Part shown: piece after piece, positions 1 to 7,206 of the stretch
How the letters are laid out: each line of letters begins with the position of its first letter
How positions within the stretch are numbered: position 1 is the stretch's first letter
Origin: an uncultured Collinsella sp.
Lineage (GTDB): Bacteria > Actinomycetota > Coriobacteriia > Coriobacteriales > Coriobacteriaceae
Direction of reading: 5' to 3'
Length of the DNA: 18,044 nucleotides
NCBI GenBank assembly: GCA_900758845.1
Contig: CAAESW010000079.1
Location: 1-18,044, forward strand
The notes under the pieces: model-generated
Databases searched by the model: none
What the model was told of the DNA's origin: nothing
Seen by the model: only the letters and a program-made list of their open reading frames with translations
Program-made: the position numbers and the translations under genes

Positions 1-2
1 AC

Positions 3-29
3 CTTCATTACTCCAACGACGAATTCTAG
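3..29 (+). CDS. possible 3' end of a plus-strand gene (partial)
   Basis: One plus-strand frame runs from the window edge to a TAG at 27-29 and reads LHYSNDEF before the stop. Eight residues cannot identify a protein. The reasons to list it are that it ends just before a hairpin-rich stretch that could be its terminator (42-81), and that no minus-strand reading continues the arg operon here. It would be convergent with argD. It may be chance. Confidence 0.25.
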   Translation, partial: LHYSNDEF

Positions 30-41
30 GCGGTGTCCCCT

Positions 42-81
42 CCCTTTCAAGAAAGGGCGGAGGCGGGGCATGCCCCGCCTC
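42..81. terminator. two adjacent hairpins, possible terminator
   Basis: Positions 42-57 form a perfect hairpin (CCCTTTC, 2-base loop, GAAAGGG). Positions 60-81 are a perfect 22-base palindrome centred on GCAT and rich in G and C. They lie between a possible plus-strand gene end and the minus-strand argD. There is no strong T-run on either side, so a terminator role is only inferred from position. Confidence 0.4.
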
Positions 82-203
82 TTACACCACATCTCTGTGC
101 GCTACCCATTTCGACTTGCCATCTGGCCTTATTAGTCCAAAATTGCTGCTACCAAATCGGTAACACTACTCATATTTGATGTTATTTGACCAGCAGGTCT
201 CCC

Positions 204-224
204 TGCCTTAGCGAATCTAAGGCA
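204..224 (-). terminator. hairpin downstream of argD
   Basis: Perfect inverted repeat with 8-base arms (TGCCTTAG / CTAAGGCA) and a 5-base loop, about 85 bases past the argD stop. It could end the arg transcript, but no T-run follows it on the minus strand. The rest of 30-308 shows no convincing gene; the middle (about 85-190) is clearly more AT-rich than the neighbouring genes. Confidence 0.35.
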
Positions 225-308
225 AAACGGGCTCCAGACCGCTGAATCATGCCACATAGGACACGCCCGCAGTCCGGAACCCGGTCCAAATTGAGGTATT
301 GCGCTGCG

Positions 309-1592
309 TTAGCCCAAAACGTCCGACAGAATCTCGACCAAACTGTCCACGTCGGCTTCCTCGCAGACGAGCGGCGGCAGGAAACGCAGCGTATGGGCAC
401 CCGTAGCGTTAATCACGGCACCAGCCCCCAATGCACGGGCCACAACGTCGTGTGCATCACCCGCGGTATCGTCCAGATCGCAGCCGAGCATCAGGCCACG
501 GCCACGCACCTCTACCACGTGCGGAAGCTTAGCCAGCGCCTGCTCCATATAAGCACCCACCTTGGCGGCATGCTCAGCGTAGTCGCCGCGCACGAGCGCG
601 GAGAGCGTCGCGGCGCACGCCGCGACAGCCAAGCAGCTACCGCCAAAGGTCGAGCCGTGGTCACCCGGCTTAAACACGTCGGCGATTTCTTTCTTTGCCA
701 CCACGGCACCCATGGGCACGCCATCGGCAATGCCCTTGGCAAGGCTCATAATGTCGGGCTCCACGCCATAGGTCTGGAATGCAAACGGCTTGCCGGAGCG
801 GAAGATGCCACACTGGACCTCATCGGCGATAAGAACGGCGCCCACCTCGTGTGCCAAGTCGCGCGCCGCCGCCATAAACTCCTCGGTCATGGGGTGCACA
901 CCGCTCTCACCCTGAATCGGCTCGAGCATGACGGCGCAGACCTCGCTTCCCAGCTGCTTAAAGATTGCGCGCAGTTCGTCGACATCGTTGGGCGTGCAGG
1001 CCACAAAACCGCCCGGCAGCGGACGGAAGCTGTCCTGTAGCCAATCCTGCATGGTGGCCGCAATGGTCTCGAGTGTACGGCCGTGGAAGCCGCCGCGCAT
1101 GCATACGATGGTGTTGCCGCCGTTACCAGCACGCTTGGCGTACAGACGCGCGAGCTTCATCGAGCCCTCGTTGGCTTCGGCACCAGAATTGGCAAAGAAC
1201 GTCTCCCACACCTGCTCGTCCGCAGCCGGGGCACCGAGCGCAGCGGCCGTGGTCTCATCGCCGGCGGCAATGGCATCGGCCAGCACGCACGCACCATCTA
1301 CGTCGTCGTTGGCAAGCTTGGACAGCAGCGCCGCGACCTGTCCACGCTGCTCGATGTAGAAGTAATTGGAGACATGCATGAGCTTTTTGGTCTGCGCCTC
1401 GAGCGCCGAGAGCACTGCGGCGTTGCCGTGGCCAAGGCTGCACACACCGATACCGGCAAGAAAATCAAGATACTCACGGCCGTCATCACCGGTGAGCTTC
1501 ATACCGTGACCTTCGACAAACTCTACCGGAGAACGACCAAAAGTATGCATAACGTAATGGGATTCGAGCGATTGTTGAGTTGCAAGTGACAT
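309..1592 (-). CDS. argD: acetylornithine aminotransferase
   Basis: PLP enzyme of class III aminotransferases; it converts N-acetylglutamate semialdehyde and glutamate to N-acetylornithine in the cytoplasm. Visible marks, counted from the ATG at 1592 (427 aa), are the cofactor-phosphate motif SGAEAN (136-141), GGFHGRT (167-173), DEVQ with the cofactor aspartate (257-260) and the Schiff-base lysine in SLAKG (K286). I chose 1592 over an in-frame ATG at 1616 because AAAGG lies 7 bases before it, while 1616 has no ribosome site. Odd: an alanine- and acid-rich stretch at about residues 97-130, between the helix after EQRGQ and the FFANSGAEAN motif, looks like an insertion of about 30 residues compared with usual ArgD. 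Last gene of the visible arg operon, 69 bases after argB. Ornithine or GABA aminotransferase is possible by family, but the operon makes ArgD by far the best reading. Confidence 0.95.
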   Translation of the reverse strand: MSLATQQSLESHYVMHTFGRSPVEFVEGHGMKLTGDDGREYLDFLAGIGVCSLGHGNAAVLSALEAQTKKLMHVSNYFYIEQRGQVAALLSKLANDDVDGACVLADAIAAGDETTAAALGAPAADEQVWETFFANSGAEANEGSMKLARLYAKRAGNGGNTIVCMRGGFHGRTLETIAATMQDWLQDSFRPLPGGFVACTPNDVDELRAIFKQLGSEVCAVMLEPIQGESGVHPMTEEFMAAARDLAHEVGAVLIADEVQCGIFRSGKPFAFQTYGVEPDIMSLAKGIADGVPMGAVVAKKEIADVFKPGDHGSTFGGSCLAVAACAATLSALVRGDYAEHAAKVGAYMEQALAKLPHVVEVRGRGLMLGCDLDDTAGDAHDVVARALGAGAVINATGAHTLRFLPPLVCEEADVDSLVEILSDVLG

Positions 1593-1661
1593 GGGATGCC
1601 TTTCGTTGGGCGCCATACGGCGCAGGGCTATGGGTGCAGGGACGCGACGACCGCGGGTCAG

Positions 1662-2642
1662 CTAGACCGTCTGGAGCTTCTCGACCTCGTCGAGGTTCTC
1701 GGTCAGGCGTGCCGCAAAGGTCGAAAGCGGGTGCGGGTGCGTATCGAACTCGTAAGCCGTCTCGGTGGAGTGGATCACGGTACCGACGCCAGCATCGGTC
1801 AGCAGCTCCAGCAGCAGCGAGTGCGGCGTCGTGCCGTTGATGATGTGGGCTCGGAACACACCGGCGGCAAGCGCATCGACAGCGGCGCGTAGCTTGGGAA
1901 TCATGCCTTTGTCGACCTCGCCCCCATAGAGCATCTCATTAACCTCGTCGAGCGTCAGGTTGGAGATGAGCGAATCCTTGTCGCTAAAGTCCTTATACAG
2001 GCCATCGACGTCGGTAAGGAAGATCACCTTATGCGCGTGGAGCGCCGCCGCGACGGCACCGGCGGCGGTATCGGCGTTGATGTTGAAGAAGCCACCGTCC
2101 TCCCCCGCCGCGACCGTGGCGATAACGGGAATGTACTCGCTGTCGAGCAAACGCTCGATATAGTCGGTGTTGACGTGCGTGACCTTGCCTACGCGGCCGA
2201 GCTCTGGGTCGAGTGGCTCGGCGATAAGGGTGCCGGCGTCGCTGCCGGACACGCCCACGGCCAGGTTGCCGTGGTGGTTGAGCGCCGCGACCAGCTCCTG
2301 ATTGACCTTGCCACCCAGTACCTCGCGCACGATGTCCATGGTGGCAGGCGTAGTCACGCGCTGGCCGTTCTTAAACTCGACGGGGATGTCGTAGTGGCTG
2401 AGCGCCTCGTTGATGGCCTTGCCGCCACCGTGGACGATAACAGGACGCATGCCGATAATCTTGAGCAAGACGATGTCGCTCATCACGTCACGACGCAGTT
2501 GCTCGTCGACCATGGCGGCACCGCCGTACTTGATAACGACCGTCTTACCGGTCAGGTTCTTAATCCATGGCAGCGCCTCGAACAGCAGCTGCGCGGTAAC
2601 TTCGTTGGATTCGTTCGAGCGGCAATCGCGTGCGAACTTCAT
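1662..2642 (-). CDS. argB: acetylglutamate kinase
   Basis: Phosphorylates N-acetylglutamate at the gamma carboxyl with ATP, the second step of the acetylated arginine pathway and commonly the arginine-feedback step. Amino-acid kinase fold signs: VVIKYGG (35-41), VIVHGGGK (68-75) and GVSGSDAGTL (130-139). The open frame extends upstream to a GTG at 2714, but those residues (MPRVPLQLRA...) look non-conserved. The ATG at 2642 has GAGG 6 bases ahead, giving 326 aa, still somewhat longer than the roughly 300 usual for the family. The extra length is a short N-terminal lead and a tail of about 30 residues after the usual end near GVGTVIH (the tail contains FDTHPHPLSTFAARL). It follows argJ by 81 bases. 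Confidence 0.95.
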   Translation of the reverse strand: MKFARDCRSNESNEVTAQLLFEALPWIKNLTGKTVVIKYGGAAMVDEQLRRDVMSDIVLLKIIGMRPVIVHGGGKAINEALSHYDIPVEFKNGQRVTTPATMDIVREVLGGKVNQELVAALNHHGNLAVGVSGSDAGTLIAEPLDPELGRVGKVTHVNTDYIERLLDSEYIPVIATVAAGEDGGFFNINADTAAGAVAAALHAHKVIFLTDVDGLYKDFSDKDSLISNLTLDEVNEMLYGGEVDKGMIPKLRAAVDALAAGVFRAHIINGTTPHSLLLELLTDAGVGTVIHSTETAYEFDTHPHPLSTFAARLTENLDEVEKLQTV

Positions 2643-2723
2643 AGTCTGCCTCGTCTTTCGTGTAGCTATCGCGCCGCACCTCGTTGCCCGCAATTGCAGC
2701 GGGACGCGCGGCACATCGGGACT

Positions 2724-3992
2724 CTAGGAACGGTAATCACCGTTAATGGAGATGTACTCGTGCGTGAGGTCGCAAGTCCACACGGTGGTCGCCGCGTCCC
2801 CTGCGCCCAGGTCTGCTGAGATCACGATCTCGGGCGCCTCAAAGCGACGCAGCGCCTCGTCCTCGTCAAAGGGAACGGTCAGGCCGTCGCGGCAGACGGG
2901 CATACCCATCATATCGATGGACACATCTTCTTGGTTAAATTGCACGCCGCACTTGCCGAGCGCCATGGCAACGCGGCCCCAGTTGCAGTCGTGGCCGGCG
3001 ATGCAGGTCTTGACGAGCGGCGAGTTGGCGACAGCACGGGCGGCGATATCGGCCTCCTCGTCGTTCGCGGCACCGGTGACGTTAACCGTCACGAGCTTGG
3101 ATGCGCCCTCGCCATCTGCGGCGATGTTGCGCGCCAGGCTCTCGCACACCTCATGCACGGCAAAGGCCAGCTCATCGAAGGCGTCGGAGCCCTCGACAAT
3201 GGGTTCGGCATCCGCGGCAGCAGCGCCGGAGGCAAGCATGATGCAGGTGTCGTTAGTCGAGGTGTCGGAGTCGACCGTTACCTTATTAAAGGTCTGCTTG
3301 ACGGTAGAGAGCAACAAGGCATGGAGCGCCGCCGGCTCGACGGGGGCATCGGTAGTTATGACCGCGATCATGGTTGCCATGTTGGGCATGATCATGCCCG
3401 AGCCCTTGCACATACCACCCACCGTATAGGCATTGCCTGCGTGCCCCGCGGCCTCGCTGCGGTAACACACGGCATACTCCTTGGAGTGCGTGTCGGTCGT
3501 CATAATAGCGCGGGCGGCATCGGCGCCACCGTGGTCGGAGAGCGCCTCGTAGGCGGCGGGAACGGCAGTCTCAAACGTGTCGATCGGCAGAATCTGACCA
3601 ATTACGCCCGTGGAGGCGACCAGAATCTGCTGGGGCTCGCAGCCGATGACCTGCGAGGCGATGTTGCAGGTCTCGCGCGCGCAGGCAAGACCGGTCTCAC
3701 CCGTGGCGGCGTTGGCATTGCCAGAGTTGACCGAAACGCCGGCAATGATGCCGTAGCCCTTGTCGGCGCCGCCCAGGTTGGCACGGCTCACCTGCACGGG
3801 CGCCGCACAAAAGCGGTTAGTCGTAAACACGCCGGCCCCGGGACAGGGTTTATCGGGCACGACGAGCGCGTAATCCAGGCGCTCGGGATTCTTGCGGAAT
3901 CCGGCATGGATGCCCGCCGCCTTAAAGCCGGCCGCCGCCGTTACGCCGCCCTCTACGGCACGAATCTTGATATCAATCAGGTCGGTATTCAT
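2724..3992 (-). CDS. argJ: bifunctional ornithine acetyltransferase / N-acetylglutamate synthase
   Basis: ArgJ moves the acetyl group from N-acetylornithine to glutamate, closing the acetyl cycle; many members can also make N-acetylglutamate from acetyl-CoA. The self-cleavage site of the family is visible as GMIMPNMATM, giving T207 as the expected new N-terminal nucleophile of the beta chain. DSDTSTND, another conserved block, follows later. Length from the ATG at 3992 is 422 aa, normal for the family. A GTG at 4001 is also in frame, but AAGGAG would be only 2 bases from it and 11 from the ATG, so I prefer 3992. Presence of ArgJ and no ArgE in the window points to the cyclic pathway. It is preceded by a hairpin with a T-run (see 4014-4097), which could limit read-through from argC. 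Confidence 0.95.
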   Translation of the reverse strand: MNTDLIDIKIRAVEGGVTAAAGFKAAGIHAGFRKNPERLDYALVVPDKPCPGAGVFTTNRFCAAPVQVSRANLGGADKGYGIIAGVSVNSGNANAATGETGLACARETCNIASQVIGCEPQQILVASTGVIGQILPIDTFETAVPAAYEALSDHGGADAARAIMTTDTHSKEYAVCYRSEAAGHAGNAYTVGGMCKGSGMIMPNMATMIAVITTDAPVEPAALHALLLSTVKQTFNKVTVDSDTSTNDTCIMLASGAAAADAEPIVEGSDAFDELAFAVHEVCESLARNIAADGEGASKLVTVNVTGAANDEEADIAARAVANSPLVKTCIAGHDCNWGRVAMALGKCGVQFNQEDVSIDMMGMPVCRDGLTVPFDEDEALRRFEAPEIVISADLGAGDAATTVWTCDLTHEYISINGDYRS

Positions 3993-4013
3993 CGTCCCCA
4001 CGACTCCTTATAT

Positions 4014-4097
4014 CAAATAAAAAATGGGCATCGGTTGGTGCGCCACACCAGTCACAATCATGAGACCAGCTTAAGAGTGGCGCCCCACTCGATGCCC
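4014..4097 (-). terminator. hairpin with T-run between argC and argJ (terminator or attenuator)
   Basis: On the minus strand the arm at 4077-4097 pairs with 4026-4046 over 21 positions with only a few mismatches, around a loop of about 30 bases. The 3' arm is followed by ATTTTTTATTTG and then, a few bases later, by the AAGGAG of argJ. This is the layout of a Rho-independent terminator placed directly before the second gene of the operon. It may lower expression of argJBD relative to argC, act as a conditional attenuator, or end argC transcripts if argJ has its own promoter. Confidence 0.6.
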
Positions 4098-4126
4098 GAC
4101 TACCAAATCGCTAACAATCGAATGTG

Positions 4127-5197
4127 CTACACCGGGCACGCCACTGTGGGCAAGCCTCGTCGCTCGTCAAAACCAAAGACGATGTTGGCGCACTGGACCG
4201 CCTGGCCTGCTGCACCCTTGCACAGATTGTCGATGGCGCCCGTAGCCACCAGGACGCCCGCGCGCTTGTTGAGCGCGAGGCCGATCTGGGCGGCGTTGGT
4301 GCCGACGACCGAAGCCGTCTTGGGCTGCTGGCCGGCATCGAGTACGCGCACAAAGGTGCGACCGGTGTAGAACTGCTTGTAATGGTCGACAACGTCCTCA
4401 AGGGTCAGCGTGTCGAGAGCCTGCGGCGCGAGCGGCAGCGTCACCGTGGAGAGCAGGCCGCGCTTGAGCGGTGCCAGATGCGGGGTGAAGACGATGCGGT
4501 CGGTCAGGCCAAGAATCTGCTCGATCTCGGGCGTATGACGATGCTTGCCCACGCCATATGCCTCCAGATTCTCGTCTGCACTGCAAAAATGCGTGCGGGC
4601 GTTGCAGGACTTACCGGCACCCGTCACGCCGCTGATAGCGTCGACGATCACGGGGCCGCTCTGGGCAACCCAGCCGGCGCGCACGGCAGGCGCGGCAGCA
4701 AGGCTCGTTGCGGTGGGATAGCAACCGGCGCAGGCAACCAGCACGGACTTGCCGCCAGCATAATCGGATGCGGCGGTCTCCAAGTCCCGACAGAACAGCT
4801 CGGGCAGACCAAAAGCACGCGTCTTGAGCAGCTCAGGGCTCGTGTGCTCGGCGGCATACCATGTCTCGAACACGGCCGGATCGCTCAGGCGATAATCGGC
4901 CGAAAGGTCAAAGCAGGAAACGCCCGTGGCAAGCAGGGTGGGCACCTGCGCCATGGCGGCGGTGTGCGGCACGGCCAAAAAGACAGCGTCGCAGGTCTTG
5001 AGCTCGGGGGCATCATGCGTGGTGAATTTCAGATCGCTCACGCCGGCAAAGCTCGGGTACACCGCAGACAGCGGCTGTCCGGCATCGGCATTGGACGTAA
5101 TGGCAACAAGTTCAAACTCGGGATGGCCGAGCACGAGACGAATGAGCTCGGCACCGGCATATCCTGCCGCACCGACGATTCCAACCTTCAAAGACAT
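4127..5197 (-). CDS. argC: N-acetyl-gamma-glutamyl-phosphate reductase
   Basis: NADPH-dependent reduction of N-acetylglutamyl phosphate to the semialdehyde, third step to ornithine. The N-terminal Rossmann motif is GIVGAAGYAGAEL (6-18). The catalytic cysteine is C159 in ACAGCYPTA, and the conserved GVGKHRHTPEI with its active-site histidine lies at 215-225. The full 356 aa match the family. ATG at 5197 has AAGGAG 7 bases upstream. It is the first gene of the operon, behind two ArgR-type boxes, and is separated from argJ by about 134 bases that hold the T-run hairpin. Confidence 0.96.
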   Translation of the reverse strand: MSLKVGIVGAAGYAGAELIRLVLGHPEFELVAITSNADAGQPLSAVYPSFAGVSDLKFTTHDAPELKTCDAVFLAVPHTAAMAQVPTLLATGVSCFDLSADYRLSDPAVFETWYAAEHTSPELLKTRAFGLPELFCRDLETAASDYAGGKSVLVACAGCYPTATSLAAAPAVRAGWVAQSGPVIVDAISGVTGAGKSCNARTHFCSADENLEAYGVGKHRHTPEIEQILGLTDRIVFTPHLAPLKRGLLSTVTLPLAPQALDTLTLEDVVDHYKQFYTGRTFVRVLDAGQQPKTASVVGTNAAQIGLALNKRAGVLVATGAIDNLCKGAAGQAVQCANIVFGFDERRGLPTVACPV

Positions 5198-5281
5198 ATC
5201 AGACTCCTTGTCTGCGATTTATGCACCGATGCGCATTTCGCAGCGGTCGTTATGAAGTGGGTTGAAACTTTAGCACCAAAA

Positions 5282-5320
5282 GATGCATATCTACGCAAAT
5301 CTTTTGCATATTCATGCATT
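5282..5320 (-). promoter_or_regulatory. tandem ArgR operators (ARG boxes) upstream of argC
   Basis: Two 18-base boxes fit the known ARG consensus TNTGNATWWWWATNCANA. The better one, 5303-5320 (TTTGCATATTCATGCATT), misses only two defined positions; the other, 5282-5299 (GATGCATATCTACGCAAA), misses three. They are separated by exactly 3 bases, the spacing of tandem boxes in enteric bacteria. A possible extended -10 on the minus strand (TGC then TAAAGT, at 5267-5275) would put the boxes over the -35 region. Repression of argCJBD by ArgR-arginine is the natural inference. Confidence 0.7.
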
Positions 5321-5364
5321 GAAACAGTCCCGACACATTCACTCGAAGGAATTGACAAATAAAT

Positions 5365-5419
5365 GCGGGCCCCATATTGCCCAGTGCGCCTTACGGTGAC
5401 GTTGCAATGTGGGGCCCGC
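5365..5419 (-). terminator. terminator of the riboflavin-uptake operon
   Basis: Arms of 16 bases, 5404-5419 and 5365-5380, pair with one mismatch around a 23-base loop. On the minus strand the stem is followed by ATTTATTTGTC. It sits 44 bases past the stop of the last PNPOx-like gene. Confidence 0.7.
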
Positions 5420-5463
5420 TACATGCGAGAATTTGAATTGTCGAAGCTTGCTGAGAGACTCGT

Positions 5464-5874
5464 TTAGAGCTCGATCGGCACCCATTCGTCATGGTTGCAG
5501 ATAAAGGCCTCGGGTTCCTCCACGCTAAAGAAGACGAGCGTGGGATCGCCTGCGCCCTCGTAGTGCTCGCCTAGGCGCTCCAGGTGCTTCCAGCCTGCCT
5601 CGCGCATATCGAGAGCGGCCTGGTCATCCAGACCCGCACGCCCGCGCAAGATGAGCCAGCCATGGCCCGGCCACCAACTCGTGGCCTCAAAGCGTTGATT
5701 TTGCAGCAACTCTTGCCACACGTCTTTGGTGCGCGCCGTTACAAACCACAGCTTGCCGTCCTGGATCTGCGCAAACGAAAACGGACGCACATGCGGCTGC
5801 CCGTCAACGCTCGTCGCCAAATACCATGCCGGTACCGACGTCAGATACTCCAACACCGTATTCAATCCGTCCAC
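5464..5874 (-). CDS. pyridoxamine 5'-phosphate oxidase-like (PNPOx) flavin-binding protein, second copy
   Basis: Small split-barrel protein of the PNPOx-like family, whose members usually bind FMN or F420. The signs are VPAWYLAT, HVRPFSFAQI, DGKLWFVTARTKDVW and an FFSVEEPEAF end. I place the start at the GTG at 5874 because AGGAGG lies 4 bases before it; a TTG at 5919 gives a longer frame whose first codons contain that ribosome site. The product is 136 aa with no signal peptide or membrane segment. It is a clear paralogue of the next upstream gene (same order of PAWYLAT, RPFSFA, GKLWF, KDVW, AG-KH, FFSV), 54 bases away. The substrate cannot be told; true pyridoxamine oxidase (PdxH) is longer and not supported. 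Being last in an FMN-riboswitch operon fits a flavin-dependent role. Confidence 0.85.
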   Translation of the reverse strand: MDGLNTVLEYLTSVPAWYLATSVDGQPHVRPFSFAQIQDGKLWFVTARTKDVWQELLQNQRFEATSWWPGHGWLILRGRAGLDDQAALDMREAGWKHLERLGEHYEGAGDPTLVFFSVEEPEAFICNHDEWVPIEL

Positions 5875-5928
5875 GTTTCCTCCTGTCACCTGACCAGTCT
5901 TTTTGGAATGGGTAGTCAATTTGGGAAA

Positions 5929-6375
5929 TTAGAGCTCCAGACGCTCCTCGCTGCCGTCGATATCACAGAAGCGGGCGGCGATATTGCGCACCGAGAAAAA
6001 TGCAAGGCGACCGTCGTTGGCGCTCTCGTGATTCTCGCCGATGCCCATCATATGCTTAAAGCCGGCTTGGCGCACCCGGTCGCTCACGACCGCGTCGTCC
6101 TCGAGCGTGGCCTCGCCGGTCAGCACAATCCAACACTCCCCCGGTTTCCAACCCGAAACCTCAAACTTGGGGTTCGCGCCGAGCTCTGCCCACACATCCT
6201 TGTCGCGCGAGGTGCAAAACCACAGCTTGCCATCATCGACCATGGCAAACGAGAACGGCCTCACGCGCGGCTGATGTCCGTCCGTCACGTCGATCGTGGC
6301 AAGATACCACGCCGGAATACGCCTAAGATACGAACAGGCGCGCTCGAGCTGCGCCGTGCGATCGTTGTCGGTCAT
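5929..6375 (-). CDS. pyridoxamine 5'-phosphate oxidase-like (PNPOx) flavin-binding protein, first copy
   Basis: 148-aa split-barrel protein of the same family as its downstream neighbour. Visible blocks: RIPAWYLATI, PRVRPFSFAMVDDGKLWF, CTSRDKDVWAEL, PGECWIVLTGEATL and LAFFSVRNIAARF. ATG at 6375 is preceded by AAGGGG 5 bases upstream. It follows ecfT after only 30 bases with no visible terminator, so it is very likely co-transcribed with the riboflavin transporter. Members of this family with this short form have been linked to flavin-dependent reductions, including nitro-compound reductases (Nim-like), but the sequence alone does not decide the substrate. A tandem duplication followed by divergence is the simplest origin of the pair. 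Confidence 0.87.
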   Translation of the reverse strand: MTDNDRTAQLERACSYLRRIPAWYLATIDVTDGHQPRVRPFSFAMVDDGKLWFCTSRDKDVWAELGANPKFEVSGWKPGECWIVLTGEATLEDDAVVSDRVRQAGFKHMMGIGENHESANDGRLAFFSVRNIAARFCDIDGSEERLEL

Positions 6376-6405
6376 AGGGACCCCTTTCCTGCGCTCGAAT
6401 CGCGC

Positions 6406-7206
6406 CTAAACAAGTTGAAGATTGATGACGATGACGCAGATGAGCAGCAACGCCGTCACCACCGCCGCCAACGCATCGCCGCGGCCAAATGCAAGCGCAT
6501 GCAGACGCGTGCGGCCCTGCTCGCCATGATAGCAACGGGCATCCATGGCGGCAGACAGCGTTTCGGCATGACGGAACACGCCCGTGAACAGCGGAATCGC
6601 CACACTGCCGAGCATACGCACGCCGCCGAGCGGGCCTCCCGTCACGCGCGCACCGCGGCTCGCCTGCGCATCGGCCGTCTGCTTCATCTCGGTGGCAAAC
6701 TGCGGCATAAAGCGCAGCGCGATACCCATGATCATGCCGAGCTCGTGCGCAGGAAGTCCCACACGCGCAAACGGCGCGAGCAGGCGCTCAAAGCCCGCGG
6801 TGAGGTCGAGCGTCGGTGTGGTGAGCGTGATAGCGCTCATACCGGCCATCATCAAGGTCAGGCGGCACGCCATAAAGGCGGCGGAATGTAGCGAGCCCTC
6901 GCTTATCTGCAAAAAGCCGAGCTGCCACAGAATGCGCCCGCTCTGGTCGGAAAACAGGTTGAGCACCGCGACCACCGCGACAATCGCCAGCAGCGGTGCC
7001 ATCGATGACAGGACGCGACGAGCCGGCACCCGGGACACGGTATAGATCAGGACAACGAAGATTGCGACCGGGACCAGTCCGCGGAAGCTACTGACCGTGA
7101 GCGTCGTGATCAGAAACACAAAGCCCAAGAGCAACTTGGTTCGCGGGTCCAGGCGGTGGATTGCACTATCGCCGGGATAGTAGCTACCAAACGAAAACGC
7201 CTCCAT
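6406..7206 (-). CDS. ecfT: ECF transporter transmembrane component EcfT
   Basis: Membrane scaffold of an energy-coupling factor importer, joining the S-component to the two ATPases. It has 266 aa with several hydrophobic segments (about 25-60, 68-85, 110-130, 155-170, 245-265). The two coupling-helix motifs that dock into the ATPases are visible: ASRGA (182-186) and AMDARCY (220-226), the second with ARC in place of the commoner ARG. Start and preceding stop overlap by one base (TAATG) with ecfA, so the genes are translationally coupled. The order ribU-ecfA-ecfT gives a full transporter in one operon; in other bacteria such a module can also serve unlinked S-components. Confidence 0.93.
   Translation of the reverse strand: MEAFSFGSYYPGDSAIHRLDPRTKLLLGFVFLITTLTVSSFRGLVPVAIFVVLIYTVSRVPARRVLSSMAPLLAIVAVVAVLNLFSDQSGRILWQLGFLQISEGSLHSAAFMACRLTLMMAGMSAITLTTPTLDLTAGFERLLAPFARVGLPAHELGMIMGIALRFMPQFATEMKQTADAQASRGARVTGGPLGGVRMLGSVAIPLFTGVFRHAETLSAAMDARCYHGEQGRTRLHALAFGRGDALAAVVTALLLICVIVINLQLV

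Noticed and set aside
204..300. Possible tRNA in the hairpin-rich stretch downstream of argD
   Set aside because: No cloverleaf could be drawn; the GTTC-type T-loop and acceptor stem are missing.
182..400. 72-residue minus-strand frame at the argD 3' end
   Set aside because: Half of it is an alternate frame of argD and the rest runs through a hairpin. No ribosome site.
2931..4370. 479-residue plus-strand open frame over argJ and part of argC
   Set aside because: It runs antisense to two certain genes and across the T-run hairpin. There is no ribosome site or motif.
4127..5197. T-box or arginine riboswitch in front of the arg genes
   Set aside because: I see no T-box core sequence or other known leader before argC; the ARG boxes explain the region better.
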